From: Sphingobacteriia bacterium RIFOXYC2_FULL_35_18
GTDB lineage: Bacteria; Bacteroidota; Bacteroidia; Chitinophagales; Chitinophagaceae
DNA: 64,000 nt
Direction of reading: 5' to 3'
Assembly (NCBI GenBank): GCA_001829005.1
Contig: MIAG01000001.1
Span: 1,120,020 to 1,184,019 of the forward strand
The position numbers and the translations under genes were made by a program. Below are positions 1 to 9,530 of this stretch, one piece after another (within the stretch, counting starts at the first letter, position 1; every line of letters begins with the position of its first letter). The notes below the pieces were generated by a model. The model saw only the letters and a list, made by a program, of their open reading frames with translations, had not been told where the DNA came from and did not search any database.

Positions 1-1070
1 GGCTTGATGAAATCGTTGATATAATCTTCCATTTCGAGTTTCCAGTTTCTGCTGGTACTCATTTTATCTCCTTCCAAATTCATGAATTCATTGGCAGGAA
101 CATTGGTGGGTAATATATTTCCATGCAATTGCAACATCACTGGAAAAATGATGCAATGGAAAACAATATTGTCTTTACCTATAAAATGAATCAATTTAGT
201 GTCTTGGTCTTCCCAATAAGGTCTCCAATCTTTTCCGTTATTCAATGCCCATTGTTTGGTGGCACTGATATAACCAATGGGCGCATCAAACCATACATAC
301 AGTACTTTGCCTTTACCGCCTTCTACGTCACTAGGTAAAGCAACGCCCCAATCTAAGTCGCGGGTAACGGCTCTGGGTTGCAAGCCTCCATCAATCCAAC
401 TCTTACATTGCCCTACTACCGTAGAACGCCAATCATTGCCATGTTCCTCTATAATCCACTTACGTAAAAAATCTTCGTGTCTGTCTAAAGGGAGGTACCA
501 ATGTTTGGTTAATTTTTTAACCGGGGTATTTCCACTTAAAGTGCTCACCGGATTAATCAATTCATCTGGGCTTAAACTCTTTCCACAGCTTTCGCACTGA
601 TCTCCATATGCGGCCTGAAAACCACAGTTGGGGCAGGTTCCTTTAATATAACGATCTGCTAAAAAACTTTGTGCTTGTTCATCATAATATTGTTCGGACT
701 CTTTGGTAATTAAGTCGCCTTTATTATTCAATGCAGTAAAAAATTCACTGGCAGTTTCGTGATGTATAGGAGAGCTGGTTCTATGATAAATATCAAAAGA
801 TATTCCTAAGTCATTAAAATTCTGCTCGATGATTGGGTGGTATTTATCAATAATGGCTTGTGCAGTAGTGCCCTCTTTGGTTGCTTGAATAGGAATAGCA
901 GTACCATGTTCATCGCTTCCGCATACAAATACTACATCTCTTTTTTGCGCTCTTAAATAACGTACATAGATGTCTGCAGGAAGGTATGCTCCGGCCAAAT
1001 GGCCTATATGTTTCAACCCATTGGCATAGGGTAGTGCTGCGGTAATTAAATATCTCTGTGGTTGCTTCAT
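1..1070 (-). CDS. metG: Methionine--tRNA ligase, N-terminal part (cut by window edge)
   Basis: Charges tRNA-Met with methionine in the cytoplasm. I translated the minus strand from the ATG at 1070: the frame stays open to base 1, giving about 356 residues of a class I synthetase. Visible are the HIGH motif (residues 21-24, KHIGH), two zinc-knuckle Cys pairs (CPNC near 146 and CESC near 159) in the connective-peptide region, and the KMSxS loop as KMSTS near residue 336. The tRNA-binding C-terminus lies outside the window. A TAnnTTTG promoter element lies about 40 bases upstream, back to back with the promoter of the SPFH gene. Identity is secure; only the 3' end is missing. Confidence 0.97.
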   Translation of the reverse strand, partial: MKQPQRYLITAALPYANGLKHIGHLAGAYLPADIYVRYLRAQKRDVVFVCGSDEHGTAIPIQATKEGTTAQAIIDKYHPIIEQNFNDLGISFDIYHRTSSPIHHETASEFFTALNNKGDLITKESEQYYDEQAQSFLADRYIKGTCPNCGFQAAYGDQCESCGKSLSPDELINPVSTLSGNTPVKKLTKHWYLPLDRHEDFLRKWIIEEHGNDWRSTVVGQCKSWIDGGLQPRAVTRDLDWGVALPSDVEGGKGKVLYVWFDAPIGYISATKQWALNNGKDWRPYWEDQDTKLIHFIGKDNIVFHCIIFPVMLQLHGNILPTNVPANEFMNLEGDKMSTSRNWKLEMEDYINDFIK

Positions 1071-1110
1071 AATCGGTTGCTTCTTAGTCTAAACTGCTTG
1101 TTGCAGGCGG

Positions 1111-1118
1111 CAAAGGTA
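1111..1118 (-). promoter_or_regulatory. metG promoter, -7 element
   Basis: On the minus strand this reads TACCTTTG, a match to the Bacteroidota -7 consensus TAnnTTTG, about 40 bases before the metG ATG. No clear TTG sits at the -33 distance. Confidence 0.5.
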
Positions 1119-1134
1119 CTAAAAGCAGATTTAT

Positions 1135-1164
1135 TTGGAAATTTCGAGAAATGCTATAATTTTG
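1135..1164 (+). promoter_or_regulatory. Promoter of the SPFH gene
   Basis: TTG (1135-1137), a 19-base spacer, then TAATTTTG (1157-1164). This fits the Bacteroidota sigma-ABfr pattern in both elements and spacing. The predicted transcript starts about 15 bases before the ATG. Confidence 0.65.
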
Positions 1165-1183
1165 ATATCATATTAATATTAAA

Positions 1184-2071
1184 ATGAAAATTATGGAAAA
1201 GACCATTAAAGCAGCACAAGGGTTTTTGGTTTTGTTATTGGTTACTATTCTATTGGTGGTGGGCATTTATGCACTCACACAAATAAAGGGAGCAGAGGAC
1301 GGCTTAAAATATGCCTTGATTTGGGGCTCAATTATTGATTTTATTGCCATCTTCTTTCTATTGTTGGGCTTGGTGGTAGTTCAGCCTAATACCAGTGTAG
1401 TACTTACTTTTTTTGGTAAGTATGTGGGCACTGTTAAAGACAATGGACTATTTTTTGTAAACCCTTTGTACACTAAACAAAAAGTGTCTTTGCGTTTACA
1501 AAGCTTAGAAAGTACCAAGTTAAAAGTGAACGATAAATTGGGTAACCCCATTGAAATTGCTGCAGTTATACTTTGGCAAATTGAAGACACGTATAAAGTA
1601 TGTTTTGATGTGGTTAACTTTTCTAGTTATATGACCAATCAGAGTGAAGCAGCGTTGCGTCATATGGCTTCTACTTGTCCTTACGATAGTATTGATGATG
1701 AACATGCAGCAGTAACATTACGAGATGGTGGAGAAAAAGTGATTGCGATGTTGGAGTCGGAATTAAATGAAAGAATGTTAAAAGCAGGTATCGTAATTAA
1801 AGAAGCACGTATCAGTCACTTAGCATATGCACCAGAAATTGCGCAAGCTATGTTGCAACGCCAACAAGCTACAGCCATTGTTTCTGCCAGAAGCAAAATT
1901 GTTGAAGGTGCGGTGGGTATGGTTGAAATGGCTTTAGATATGTTGTCTAAAAAGCAAGTAGTAGAATTAGATGAAGAACGTAAAGCTGTTATGGTGAGTA
2001 ATTTATTAGTGGTGCTTTGTGGAGATAGATCTGTATCCCCTGTAGTGAATACAGGTACATTGCATCAATAA
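1184..2071 (+). CDS. SPFH/band 7 domain membrane protein
   Basis: A 295-residue protein with two hydrophobic helices at about residues 12-32 and 46-66, then an SPFH (stomatin/prohibitin/flotillin) domain running to the C-terminus. The stretch VQPNTSVVLTFFGKY is typical of the domain start. A helical segment with repeated Ala/Gln (EIAQAMLQRQQA) follows near residues 217-230, as in other SPFH proteins that oligomerise at membranes. Family members organise membrane microdomains and often control membrane-bound proteases; the exact role here is unknown. A second in-frame ATG (1193) could be the true start. It is followed 12 bases later by an Arc-like gene, so the two are probably co-transcribed. 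Confidence 0.85.
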   Translation: MKIMEKTIKAAQGFLVLLLVTILLVVGIYALTQIKGAEDGLKYALIWGSIIDFIAIFFLLLGLVVVQPNTSVVLTFFGKYVGTVKDNGLFFVNPLYTKQKVSLRLQSLESTKLKVNDKLGNPIEIAAVILWQIEDTYKVCFDVVNFSSYMTNQSEAALRHMASTCPYDSIDDEHAAVTLRDGGEKVIAMLESELNERMLKAGIVIKEARISHLAYAPEIAQAMLQRQQATAIVSARSKIVEGAVGMVEMALDMLSKKQVVELDEERKAVMVSNLLVVLCGDRSVSPVVNTGTLHQ

Positions 2072-2083
2072 AAATGAATTGTT

Positions 2084-2269
2084 TTGAGTAAGAAATCCTT
2101 TGTTTTAAGAATAGATCAACAAACGTATGCCGCCCTAGAAAGATGGGCGGCAGACGAGTTTAGGAGTGTGAATGGTCAAATAGAAATGTTGATTGATCAA
2201 TCTTTGCGCAATGCAGGTAGAAAAAAAGAAGCCAGTGCAATCAAACCTAAACCCAAGAAAAATACTTAA
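2084..2269 (+). CDS. Arc-like ribbon-helix-helix small protein
   Basis: A 61-residue protein with the profile of an Arc/MetJ-type ribbon-helix-helix fold. A short strand (KSFVLRID) near residues 4-11 is followed by two helices, with [11 protein letters not shown] in the second, then a basic tail. The only start that gives the full fold is TTG at 2084; the nearby ATG at 2075 is out of frame and hits a stop at once. It lies 12 bases after the SPFH gene and its TAA abuts the ATG of the next gene. Family members bind DNA as dimers, often as antitoxins, but no toxin gene is beside it. It may regulate its own operon. Confidence 0.7.
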   Translation: MSKKSFVLRIDQQTYAALERWAADEFRSVNGQIEMLIDQSLRNAGRKKEASAIKPKPKKNT

Positions 2270-3286
2270 ATGAAAAGACATTCCTTTTTGCAAATGGCAG
2301 GAATGGGATTGATGACCCTACCTTCATTAGCTGCAACGGCGAGTAATAAAAACCGAAAAATAAAAGTGCCTGCTTACTTGCAACCAGGCGATACAATTGG
2401 TATTACATGCCCTGCCGGTTTTTCATTATTAGAAACCATTCAACCTTCTATTGATTTAATTCAAAGCTGGGGCTATAAAATTCAAGTAGGAACTACCATT
2501 GGAAAGATGGACCATACTTTTGGTGGAACAGACGTCGAACGTGCTCAAGACTTTCAACAAATGATGGATGATCCAGATATCAAAGCCATTCTTTGCGCAA
2601 CAGGTGGATATGGTGCTGTAAGAATGGTAGACTTATTGAATTTTAATTCATTCAAACAATCACCTAAGTGGGTTATTGGTTTTAGCGATATTACGGTATT
2701 ACATAGTCATTTGCATCAGGTAGTTCATGTAGCGAGTTTGCATTCAAAAATGTGTGGTAGTTTCCCAAAGGAATGGGCCACTGCCGATGAAGTGCAGCAA
2801 GCCAGTATACTTTCTATTAAGGATGCTTTAGAAGGGAAAAAGATTAGCTATCCTTCAATACCAATTGAACATAATCGAATTGGATCAGCCAAAGGATTGT
2901 TGGTTGGAGGTAATTTAAAAATTCTAGAAAACTTGAATGGTTCGGCTTCTATGATTAATACCGATAGAAAAATTTTATTTCTAGAAGATGTGGGTGAGCC
3001 TTTGTACAATATTGATCGGATGTTTTGTAATTTGTTGCGTTCAGGAAAGTTGGCAAAGCTGAGCGGTTTAATTGTAGGAGGCTTTAGTAATATTAAAGTA
3101 GACAATCCTGCTGTTCCGTTTGGAAGAGATATTTATACCATTGTTAAAGAGAAAGTAGCTGCATTTAATTATCCAGTTTGCTTTGATTTTCCAGTAGGCC
3201 ATATCAAAAACAACTTTGCATTGAAGTGCGGTTTGCCCCATGAATTAATTGTTGAAAATAGCTTAGTACAATTAACCGAAATTTAG
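2270..3286 (+). CDS. LD-carboxypeptidase (S66 family), exported
   Basis: Predicted to cleave the L-Lys/mDAP-D-Ala bond of peptidoglycan tetrapeptides during murein recycling. The 338-residue protein shows the S66 catalytic set: Ser139 in GFSD, Glu239 in FLEDVGE, and His311 in FPVGH. The glycine motif TGGYG (111-115) is also present. An N-terminal segment (MKRHSFLQMAGMG to about residue 25) resembles a signal peptide, possibly Tat-like but lacking a twin Arg, so this copy may work in the periplasm. It starts directly after the stop of the Arc-like gene and is followed three bases later by a paralogue without a signal. Confidence 0.88.
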   Translation: MKRHSFLQMAGMGLMTLPSLAATASNKNRKIKVPAYLQPGDTIGITCPAGFSLLETIQPSIDLIQSWGYKIQVGTTIGKMDHTFGGTDVERAQDFQQMMDDPDIKAILCATGGYGAVRMVDLLNFNSFKQSPKWVIGFSDITVLHSHLHQVVHVASLHSKMCGSFPKEWATADEVQQASILSIKDALEGKKISYPSIPIEHNRIGSAKGLLVGGNLKILENLNGSASMINTDRKILFLEDVGEPLYNIDRMFCNLLRSGKLAKLSGLIVGGFSNIKVDNPAVPFGRDIYTIVKEKVAAFNYPVCFDFPVGHIKNNFALKCGLPHELIVENSLVQLTEI

Positions 3287-3288
3287 TC

Positions 3289-4203
3289 ATGATCACTTTA
3301 CCTCCTTATCTAAAAAAAGGCGACACCATTGCCATCACTTGCCCAGCGGGTTATATGGAAGCCCAAAAAATTAAAACGGGTGTGAAAACCTTGCAGGAAT
3401 GGGGTTTTCAAGTAATGGTAGGAAAAACTGTGGGAAGCAAATCTACCAACTATTTCAGCGGTACAGATGAAGAACGCAGAGACGAATTTCAGGCCTTATT
3501 AGATGAGCCATCTATTAAAGCCATCCTTTGTGGAAGAGGAGGCTACGGCATTACCAGAATCATTGATCAACTTGATTTCAAAACTTTCAAGAAAAATCCA
3601 AAATGGATTATTGGATTTAGCGATATCACTGTTTTACACGCGCATGTATTAATGAAGTGTAATACGGCTTCTTTACATGCACCCATGGCCAATGCATTTA
3701 ATGAAGGGGGAGCAAAACTGCCCTATGTACAGTCTTTACAAAAGGCCTTGAAGGGTACAAAAGCAAAATATACATGTACTACTCATGCAATGAATCAATT
3801 AGGTAAAGCAAGTGGGGTATTGATGGGAGGTAATTTGGCATTAATAGCACATTTAGTAGGATCTAAAATGATGTATAAAACCAAGGGTTCTATTTTATTT
3901 TTAGAAGATGTGGGTGAGTATGCTTACAATATTGATCGGATGTTCATTCAACTAAAAAGAGCAGGCATATTCAACCAACTCAGTGGATTAATATTGGGTG
4001 GGTTTACCGATCGAAAAGATACTACCCGACCATTTGGAAAAACAGTTGAAGAAATAATACAAGAACATATTGCCGAATACGATTACCCCATTTGTTTTGG
4101 CTTTCCTGTTAGCCATGATACCGAAAACTATGCGCTAAAAGTTGGCGCCAGTTTTGAACTAAGCGTGACTTCAAAACTCGTTCGGCTGAAAGAATTAAGT
4201 TAA
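3289..4203 (+). CDS. LD-carboxypeptidase (S66 family), no signal peptide
   Basis: A 304-residue S66 peptidase, clearly related to the upstream gene along its whole length. It carries the same catalytic residues: Ser111 in GFSD, Glu206 in FLEDVGE, His276 in FPVSH. It begins straight at the domain (ITLPPYLKKGDTIAITC) with no export signal, so it probably acts in the cytoplasm on recycled muropeptides, whereas its neighbour is likely exported. The two ATG-initiated genes are almost contiguous, which points to tandem duplication and co-expression. Confidence 0.9.
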   Translation: MITLPPYLKKGDTIAITCPAGYMEAQKIKTGVKTLQEWGFQVMVGKTVGSKSTNYFSGTDEERRDEFQALLDEPSIKAILCGRGGYGITRIIDQLDFKTFKKNPKWIIGFSDITVLHAHVLMKCNTASLHAPMANAFNEGGAKLPYVQSLQKALKGTKAKYTCTTHAMNQLGKASGVLMGGNLALIAHLVGSKMMYKTKGSILFLEDVGEYAYNIDRMFIQLKRAGIFNQLSGLILGGFTDRKDTTRPFGKTVEEIIQEHIAEYDYPICFGFPVSHDTENYALKVGASFELSVTSKLVRLKELS

Positions 4204-4221
4204 GCTATACTTATACCATCA

Positions 4222-5028
4222 TTAGCGCAGCATACTGTTTAGTTTATCCTGCATTGCTGGGAAGCTGTTCAAGTTGGTATGCGTTCCTTCCGGAATAGTA
4301 ATGAACTCGTCGCCCTTTTTTAAATGTGCATTAAAACGTTGTGCATTACTATATGCAATCACGCCATCATTGGTTCCATGAAAAATCGTAACTGGTGCGG
4401 TCACTTTTTGGATATACTCGTTACTGGGAAATTTAAAGTGCATGAGTTTATTCAAAGGGTACATAAATAAATACCTGCTCAATAAAGATTCCATACTGTA
4501 ATAAGGGGTCTCTAAAATCAGCTGCTTACAATCTCTTACAGAAGCCAATTGTGTGGCAACCCCTGTACCTATTGACTTTCCATAAATAATTATTTGGGAA
4601 GGTTTAAATCTTAGTTTAGCCAACATATATAACTGCAATGCGCCTTCGTATAAATTTTCTTCGGTAAGTGCACCAATGGATTTACCAAATCCAGGATAAT
4701 CAATCATCCAAACTTCATAATTATTGCGCGTGAAATTTTTTGCAAACTGGGCATAGTGACCAATATTTTTTCTGTTCCCATGAAAATATAAAACCACTCC
4801 TTTTCGAATTGAATCTGGAACAGTAAAATGAACCACATGAAATTTGGTAGTTGCGTCAAGTGGGATAACCGACTCCTGATATGGTTGATTAAACTGGTAG
4901 CTGCTATCTTGATTAATTGCTTCGGGATGAAACAATAATCGATCTTGAAAAATAAATAGAAGTGAGCCTATTAATGCATAAATCAATATGGCTATTTTGA
5001 TATAAAAGAATAGAACAATTTTTTTCAC
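4222..5028 (-). CDS. Membrane-anchored alpha/beta hydrolase, BEM46-like (copy 2)
   Basis: A 268-residue protein with an N-terminal membrane helix (about residues 5-27) followed by an alpha/beta hydrolase fold. The catalytic triad is visible: Ser152 in YGKSIG, Asp221 in HGTNDG and His250 in EGTH. The oxyanion stretch is YFHGN near 81-85. The LLFHPE segment after the helix is typical of BEM46/ABHD13-type proteins. The substrate is unknown; esterase or thioesterase activity is possible. It follows a close paralogue by 26 bases and is last in a kup-hydrolase-hydrolase run. Confidence 0.82.
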   Translation of the reverse strand: MKKIVLFFYIKIAILIYALIGSLLFIFQDRLLFHPEAINQDSSYQFNQPYQESVIPLDATTKFHVVHFTVPDSIRKGVVLYFHGNRKNIGHYAQFAKNFTRNNYEVWMIDYPGFGKSIGALTEENLYEGALQLYMLAKLRFKPSQIIIYGKSIGTGVATQLASVRDCKQLILETPYYSMESLLSRYLFMYPLNKLMHFKFPSNEYIQKVTAPVTIFHGTNDGVIAYSNAQRFNAHLKKGDEFITIPEGTHTNLNSFPAMQDKLNSMLR

Positions 5029-5054
5029 AGTGTAAAGTTAAGCCAAATGCCTGC

Positions 5055-5843
5055 TTAATATTTTAGAATATCTCTAATAAAATTATGGTACTCATTAAAG
5101 GAAGGCAAGTTGTTGTGCCCACCCCCGTGAATACTAATTAAAGTAATCTTGTGTGGATTGAGTGCTTGTAATTTTTTACTTTGTTTAATAGGAATCAACC
5201 AGTCTTTGGTTCCATGAATAATATAAGTATGGCAGTTTACTTTTTTAATCCATTGATCGGTTTGTAATTTAAACCGAAGGGTAAGTTTGTGAGGAATAAA
5301 AGGAGTAAACCTTTCCGCTACTTTAATGAAACTATAATAGGGCGCATCTAAAATTAAATATCGGGGAGAATTATCTGCTGCAATTTTGGTAGCAAAGCCA
5401 CTACCCAAACTTCTTCCATATACCAAAATATGGTGTTCGGGATATTTTTGCTTGAGCGTTTCATACACAAATTGCATATCGGCCAACATTTCCCGCTCAC
5501 TTCTTTTGCCAGTACTTTTACCAAACCCTCTGTAGTCTACTAGTACCACATCATATTGATACCTGTAAAAATCTTGGGCATATTTTGCCCAGCCTTTTAT
5601 GCTTCTTGAATTTCCATGAAAATAGAGAATCAGGCCTTTGGGGTCGTCTACATAAAAATGTAGCCCATTAATACGCACCCCTTCTGTTACATCAAAAAAC
5701 AATTCTTCAAAGGGAGCATCGTATTTATATTCAAAATCCTGGGCTAATTTCTCTGGTTTAAAAATCAGTTTTTCTTGTATAAGGTAACCTACCAATACAA
5801 GTAATAAGTAACCAGCAATGATGTATAAAAATATTGTACCCAT
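5055..5843 (-). CDS. Membrane-anchored alpha/beta hydrolase, BEM46-like (copy 1)
   Basis: A 262-residue paralogue of the adjacent hydrolase with the same plan: an N-terminal helix (about residues 4-22), LIFKPE, then the hydrolase domain. Ser145 in YGRSLG, Asp214 in HGTKD and His243 in GGGH form the likely triad, and FHGN near 75-78 is the oxyanion region. It starts five bases after the kup stop, so it is probably co-transcribed with the potassium transporter. Whether that linkage is functional cannot be judged from sequence. Confidence 0.82.
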   Translation of the reverse strand: MGTIFLYIIAGYLLLVLVGYLIQEKLIFKPEKLAQDFEYKYDAPFEELFFDVTEGVRINGLHFYVDDPKGLILYFHGNSRSIKGWAKYAQDFYRYQYDVVLVDYRGFGKSTGKRSEREMLADMQFVYETLKQKYPEHHILVYGRSLGSGFATKIAADNSPRYLILDAPYYSFIKVAERFTPFIPHKLTLRFKLQTDQWIKKVNCHTYIIHGTKDWLIPIKQSKKLQALNPHKITLISIHGGGHNNLPSFNEYHNFIRDILKY

Positions 5844-5848
5844 TCTAT

Positions 5849-7834
5849 TTATTCTTCCCCTTCCGGAAACACCCTGCTCAATTTCATATTAGCCACCGGT
5901 GCAACAATCAATGGAAACTTCTCAATGGTTACATTGCTCGGGTCTAATCCAAAACCTCTCTCTTCACTTAAGCTGATTTCTTTTAACCAGAAATAGAGTT
6001 TCATTACAATGCGTTCAAAGAAAGGCAATTCATTGTCTTGACTCAGGTATTTTTCTAAAACGATGAATTGAAAGTCGCCTACAATATTGTTTTTTTCTAA
6101 GCTTTCATATCGGCTGGTAATATTTACTTCTTTGTTCTTTACCAGCTCCTCTACCACTCTGCGGAACATTAAGTTAATTCTATGTTCTACCCTAAAGCCC
6201 AACCTGAATTCAATTCTAATGATATCGTTAGGTATAATATGTTCTACGTTGTATTCGCAAGTATAAGGATCATCTAATACGTCTACGTGAACAAACCAAT
6301 AGATATCAGCTCTTTTTGGTTTTTTATTTAAAATAGAATAAATGATTTTATGCTCAATTTCATTGTGGTTATTGGCACTGGTCATGTACACTAAATGGGT
6401 GGCATATTTAGGGATGCTTTTATCGTTGCTTAGCTCTTGAATCATTGGAATATAATTCTCTAAGCGTACAAACTCAACGTAACGGTTTTTGATTTTTCTA
6501 CTGCGGTACCAAACGTACATGACTGCAAATAATGCACCACCCACTAATAAAGTTACATAACCTCCATGCACAAATTTTTCCATCAATGCTATTAAGAATG
6601 CAGACTCATAAACTAAGTAGCCAAATAGAAAAATATAAATCCAAATAGATGCCGTTCTTTTGAGTACCAAAAAATTTGAATATAAAATGGTCGTACTCAG
6701 CATGGTTACAACAATAGCCAAACCATAAGCCGCTTCCATTCTAGAAGACTCTCTAAAGTAGAGTACAATTCCAATACAGCCTACAAATAGTAAAAGGTTA
6801 ATACCAGGAACGAATAGTTGTCCTCTTTCTTCTGAAGGATACCTAACTTTCATTTTAGGCCATAGGTTCAATCGAAGCGCTTCACTAATTAAAGTAAATG
6901 ATCCAGATATCATGGCTTGGCTGGCAATAATGGCAGCAGAAGTAGCTATGATTACCCCAAATATGATAAACCATTGTGGCATTAAATCGTAAAAGGCGTT
7001 GATGCCGAATTGTGCTTTATTAGCTGCATTTACCATTAAACCTTTGTGGCTGCTTAACAATAAAGCACCCTGCCCAAAATAATTCAAGAGCAAACATGCT
7101 TTTACATAAATCCACGAGAGCCTAATATTTTTTCTACCGCAATGCCCAAGATCAGAATATAGGGCTTCCGCACCAGTTGTACATAAAAATACAGCCCCTA
7201 ATAACCAAAACCCATTGGGATATAGTGTTAATAATTTAATGCCATAATAAGGATTCAAGGCTTTGAATACACTTAAATCGTTCCCCATATTCCAGATACC
7301 TAAAATGGCCAACATGGTGAACCAAATAAACATGATGGGCCCAAATAATTTTCCAATACTGGCAGTACCAAATTGTTGCATAAAAAAGATGGCAGCTAAT
7401 ATGGCAATTACAATAATTACAATTGTATTAGAAGCTATATTATGCATTGCGGGTAATTCCTTTAACCCTTCTATTGCTGAAGTAACTGAAATGGGGGGGG
7501 TAATGATTCCATCCGCTAAAAGCGCGGCACCTCCAATCATTGCAGGGATGACCAACCATTTTTTTCTTCGCCTCACCAATGCATACAAAGCAAATGTTCC
7601 ACCTTCTCCTTTGTTGTCTGCATTTAACACCAATAAAACATACTTAACTGTAGTTTGCAGTGTAATGGTCCATATAATACAAGACAATGCCCCAATAATC
7701 AATTCTTCCGAAATGACTCTGTTGGTAATGATTGCGTTGAAAACGTAGAGTGGAGATGTTCCAATGTCGCCGTATATAATTCCCAAGGCAATTAAGAGAC
7801 CGGCAGCGGAAACTTTGTTGATATTTTTACTCAC
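5849..7834 (-). CDS. kup: KUP-family potassium uptake protein
   Basis: A 661-residue K+ (probably H+-coupled) symporter of the inner membrane. The N-terminus carries the family signature GIIYGDIGTSPLYVF, followed by about 12 hydrophobic helices up to residue ~450 and a long cytoplasmic C-terminal domain, as in other Kup proteins. The start is GTG at 7834; the ATG slightly upstream is out of frame. A run of eight C (G on the plus strand, 7493-7500) encodes the conserved ITPPIS region without disrupting the frame. A TAnnTTTG element lies about 40 bases upstream. Confidence 0.95.
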   Translation of the reverse strand: MSKNINKVSAAGLLIALGIIYGDIGTSPLYVFNAIITNRVISEELIIGALSCIIWTITLQTTVKYVLLVLNADNKGEGGTFALYALVRRRKKWLVIPAMIGGAALLADGIITPPISVTSAIEGLKELPAMHNIASNTIVIIVIAILAAIFFMQQFGTASIGKLFGPIMFIWFTMLAILGIWNMGNDLSVFKALNPYYGIKLLTLYPNGFWLLGAVFLCTTGAEALYSDLGHCGRKNIRLSWIYVKACLLLNYFGQGALLLSSHKGLMVNAANKAQFGINAFYDLMPQWFIIFGVIIATSAAIIASQAMISGSFTLISEALRLNLWPKMKVRYPSEERGQLFVPGINLLLFVGCIGIVLYFRESSRMEAAYGLAIVVTMLSTTILYSNFLVLKRTASIWIYIFLFGYLVYESAFLIALMEKFVHGGYVTLLVGGALFAVMYVWYRSRKIKNRYVEFVRLENYIPMIQELSNDKSIPKYATHLVYMTSANNHNEIEHKIIYSILNKKPKRADIYWFVHVDVLDDPYTCEYNVEHIIPNDIIRIEFRLGFRVEHRINLMFRRVVEELVKNKEVNITSRYESLEKNNIVGDFQFIVLEKYLSQDNELPFFERIVMKLYFWLKEISLSEERGFGLDPSNVTIEKFPLIVAPVANMKLSRVFPEGEE

Positions 7835-7873
7835 AAAACAGGCTTTGAAGCATTAAAGCAATTAGATCTTTAA

Positions 7874-7881
7874 CAAATGTA
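7874..7881 (-). promoter_or_regulatory. kup promoter, -7 element
   Basis: Reads TACATTTG on the minus strand, matching TAnnTTTG, about 40 bases before the GTG start. No TTG at the expected -33 distance. Confidence 0.45.
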
Positions 7882-7919
7882 TGGGTAAATTGTATAAACT
7901 AGATAAACTGTACAAAGCG

Positions 7920-7927
7920 TACATTTG
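7920..7927 (+). promoter_or_regulatory. Promoter -7 element of the 7948 gene
   Basis: TACATTTG matches TAnnTTTG and lies 20 bases before the ATG, in the divergent region shared with kup. Confidence 0.45.
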
Positions 7928-7947
7928 ATAATATAAAGATTGCTTTT

Positions 7948-9519
7948 ATGAAAAGGTCATTTCTGCTTGTTTTGTTGGTATTTTTTGGGGGGATTATAGC
8001 TGTTTCGGCGCAGAAAATCGTCTATTCTGAGCCAGACCGAGACGACCCTAGAACCCTCAATTTTGAAGTAGTGGGAAAAATAAGTGGCAAATACCTGATT
8101 TACAAGAATGCTAGAGACGACCATTTCTTTTCTGTTTATGATGCAGAAATGAAACTGAGCAACAAAGTAAAAGTTGATTTTTTACCAGATAGGGCAAGGG
8201 TATTGGGAACCGATTTTATTACTTATCCAGACTTTACTTATTTTATTTATCAATACCAGCTCAAAAACGTCTACTATATCATGGCGGCCAAAATTGGTGC
8301 CGATGGTAAAAAAATGGGAGAAGCTATGCAATTAGATACCACAGCTGGAATGGGTTATACCGCTAATAACCGAATTTATACAGTGGTAAATAGTGAAGAC
8401 AAACAAAAAATGGCTGCTTTTAAAGTAAGTACTAGAAATGAAAAAGAGCATGTGGTTACTTCCTGCGTTTTTGATAAAGAATTAAAGCAATTAGAGAAAG
8501 TAAGAATTGCTATTGCCATGCCCGATCGAAACGACTACTTGGGAGAATTTGGTATAGACAACGATGGCAATTTGATTTGTTTGAGAGAATCCAGTGTGGC
8601 TACCAATGAGAGTATTAATAAAGTAAGCTTGGTGATTAAACCATTAGGCAGCATTAATCCCACCATTAGTGAAATAAAAGTAAAAGCTATTTTTTTAGAT
8701 GATACCCGAATTAAAATTGATAACCTCAATAAGAAAATTTTAATCACTTCTTTTTTTAGTAAACAGAAGCGGGGTAATATAGATGGACTGTATTATTCCT
8801 TATGGGATAAGCAAACCAATACCGAAACACTCAATGCTGTAACGGTTTTTTCAGAAGAATTCAGGGCCGATGTAAAAGGGGAGGGCTCCTTAAAAACAGC
8901 TTTCAATGATTTTTATTTGAAAAACTTAATATTAAGAAGAGATGGCGGATTTATGATGATTGCTGAGTCTGCTTATATGAGCTCAAGGGGCAATACATTT
9001 AACCGTTGGGATATGATGAATCGTTCTCCTTTTTTCAATCCTTATTTAGGTAGTGGATTGGGCTTTGGATTAGGTGGGTATTACCCTTATGGTTCTGGCT
9101 TAAACGCCTATCCATGGGGCTCACCCTGGGGAATGAATAATATGGGTCCCAATAGTGTAACTCGCTATTTCTCGGATAATGTCGCCATTATTTCTTTTGA
9201 GCCCAATGGTAAAATGGAATGGAGTAATATTATACGAAAAACACAATACGACGACAATACCGATAACTATATTGGATATGGAATTATTAATTCAGGGGAT
9301 CAAATCAGGTTCATGTTTAATATTCAAGACAAGCGGAGCAATATTTTAACCGATCAATCTCTTTCTCCTCAAGGACAAATTGATAGAAACCCTACCATCA
9401 AAAATTTGGAAAGAGGATATGATTTTATGCCGAGACATTCCAAACAAACTGGGTCTCGTCAGGCAATTGTACCTTGCATGTACAGGGGCTATACTTGTTT
9501 TGCCAAAATAGATTATTAA
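7948..9519 (+). CDS. Secreted protein of unknown function
   Basis: A 523-residue protein with a clear signal peptide (hydrophobic residues 4-20, cleavage after VSA before QKIVY). I recognise no named domain. The body has alternating short strands with Asp/Asn-rich turns, suggestive of a beta-propeller-like or repeat fold, which is only an impression. Near residues 360-400 is a Gly/Tyr/Pro/Trp-rich low-complexity stretch containing GSGLGFGLGGYY. No lipobox and no CHU_C/T9SS-type C-terminus. It is transcribed divergently from kup. Probably periplasmic or outer-membrane associated. Confidence 0.75.
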   Translation: MKRSFLLVLLVFFGGIIAVSAQKIVYSEPDRDDPRTLNFEVVGKISGKYLIYKNARDDHFFSVYDAEMKLSNKVKVDFLPDRARVLGTDFITYPDFTYFIYQYQLKNVYYIMAAKIGADGKKMGEAMQLDTTAGMGYTANNRIYTVVNSEDKQKMAAFKVSTRNEKEHVVTSCVFDKELKQLEKVRIAIAMPDRNDYLGEFGIDNDGNLICLRESSVATNESINKVSLVIKPLGSINPTISEIKVKAIFLDDTRIKIDNLNKKILITSFFSKQKRGNIDGLYYSLWDKQTNTETLNAVTVFSEEFRADVKGEGSLKTAFNDFYLKNLILRRDGGFMMIAESAYMSSRGNTFNRWDMMNRSPFFNPYLGSGLGFGLGGYYPYGSGLNAYPWGSPWGMNNMGPNSVTRYFSDNVAIISFEPNGKMEWSNIIRKTQYDDNTDNYIGYGIINSGDQIRFMFNIQDKRSNILTDQSLSPQGQIDRNPTIKNLERGYDFMPRHSKQTGSRQAIVPCMYRGYTCFAKIDY

Positions 9520-9530
9520 TTTGCAGTACT

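Noticed and set aside
123..600. Two plus-strand frames at the left edge
   Set aside because: They lie antisense to metG, whose catalytic and zinc motifs are intact on the minus strand.
7263..7748. 161-codon plus-strand frame opposite kup
   Set aside because: Mirror of membrane helices of kup; no start signal or family resemblance.
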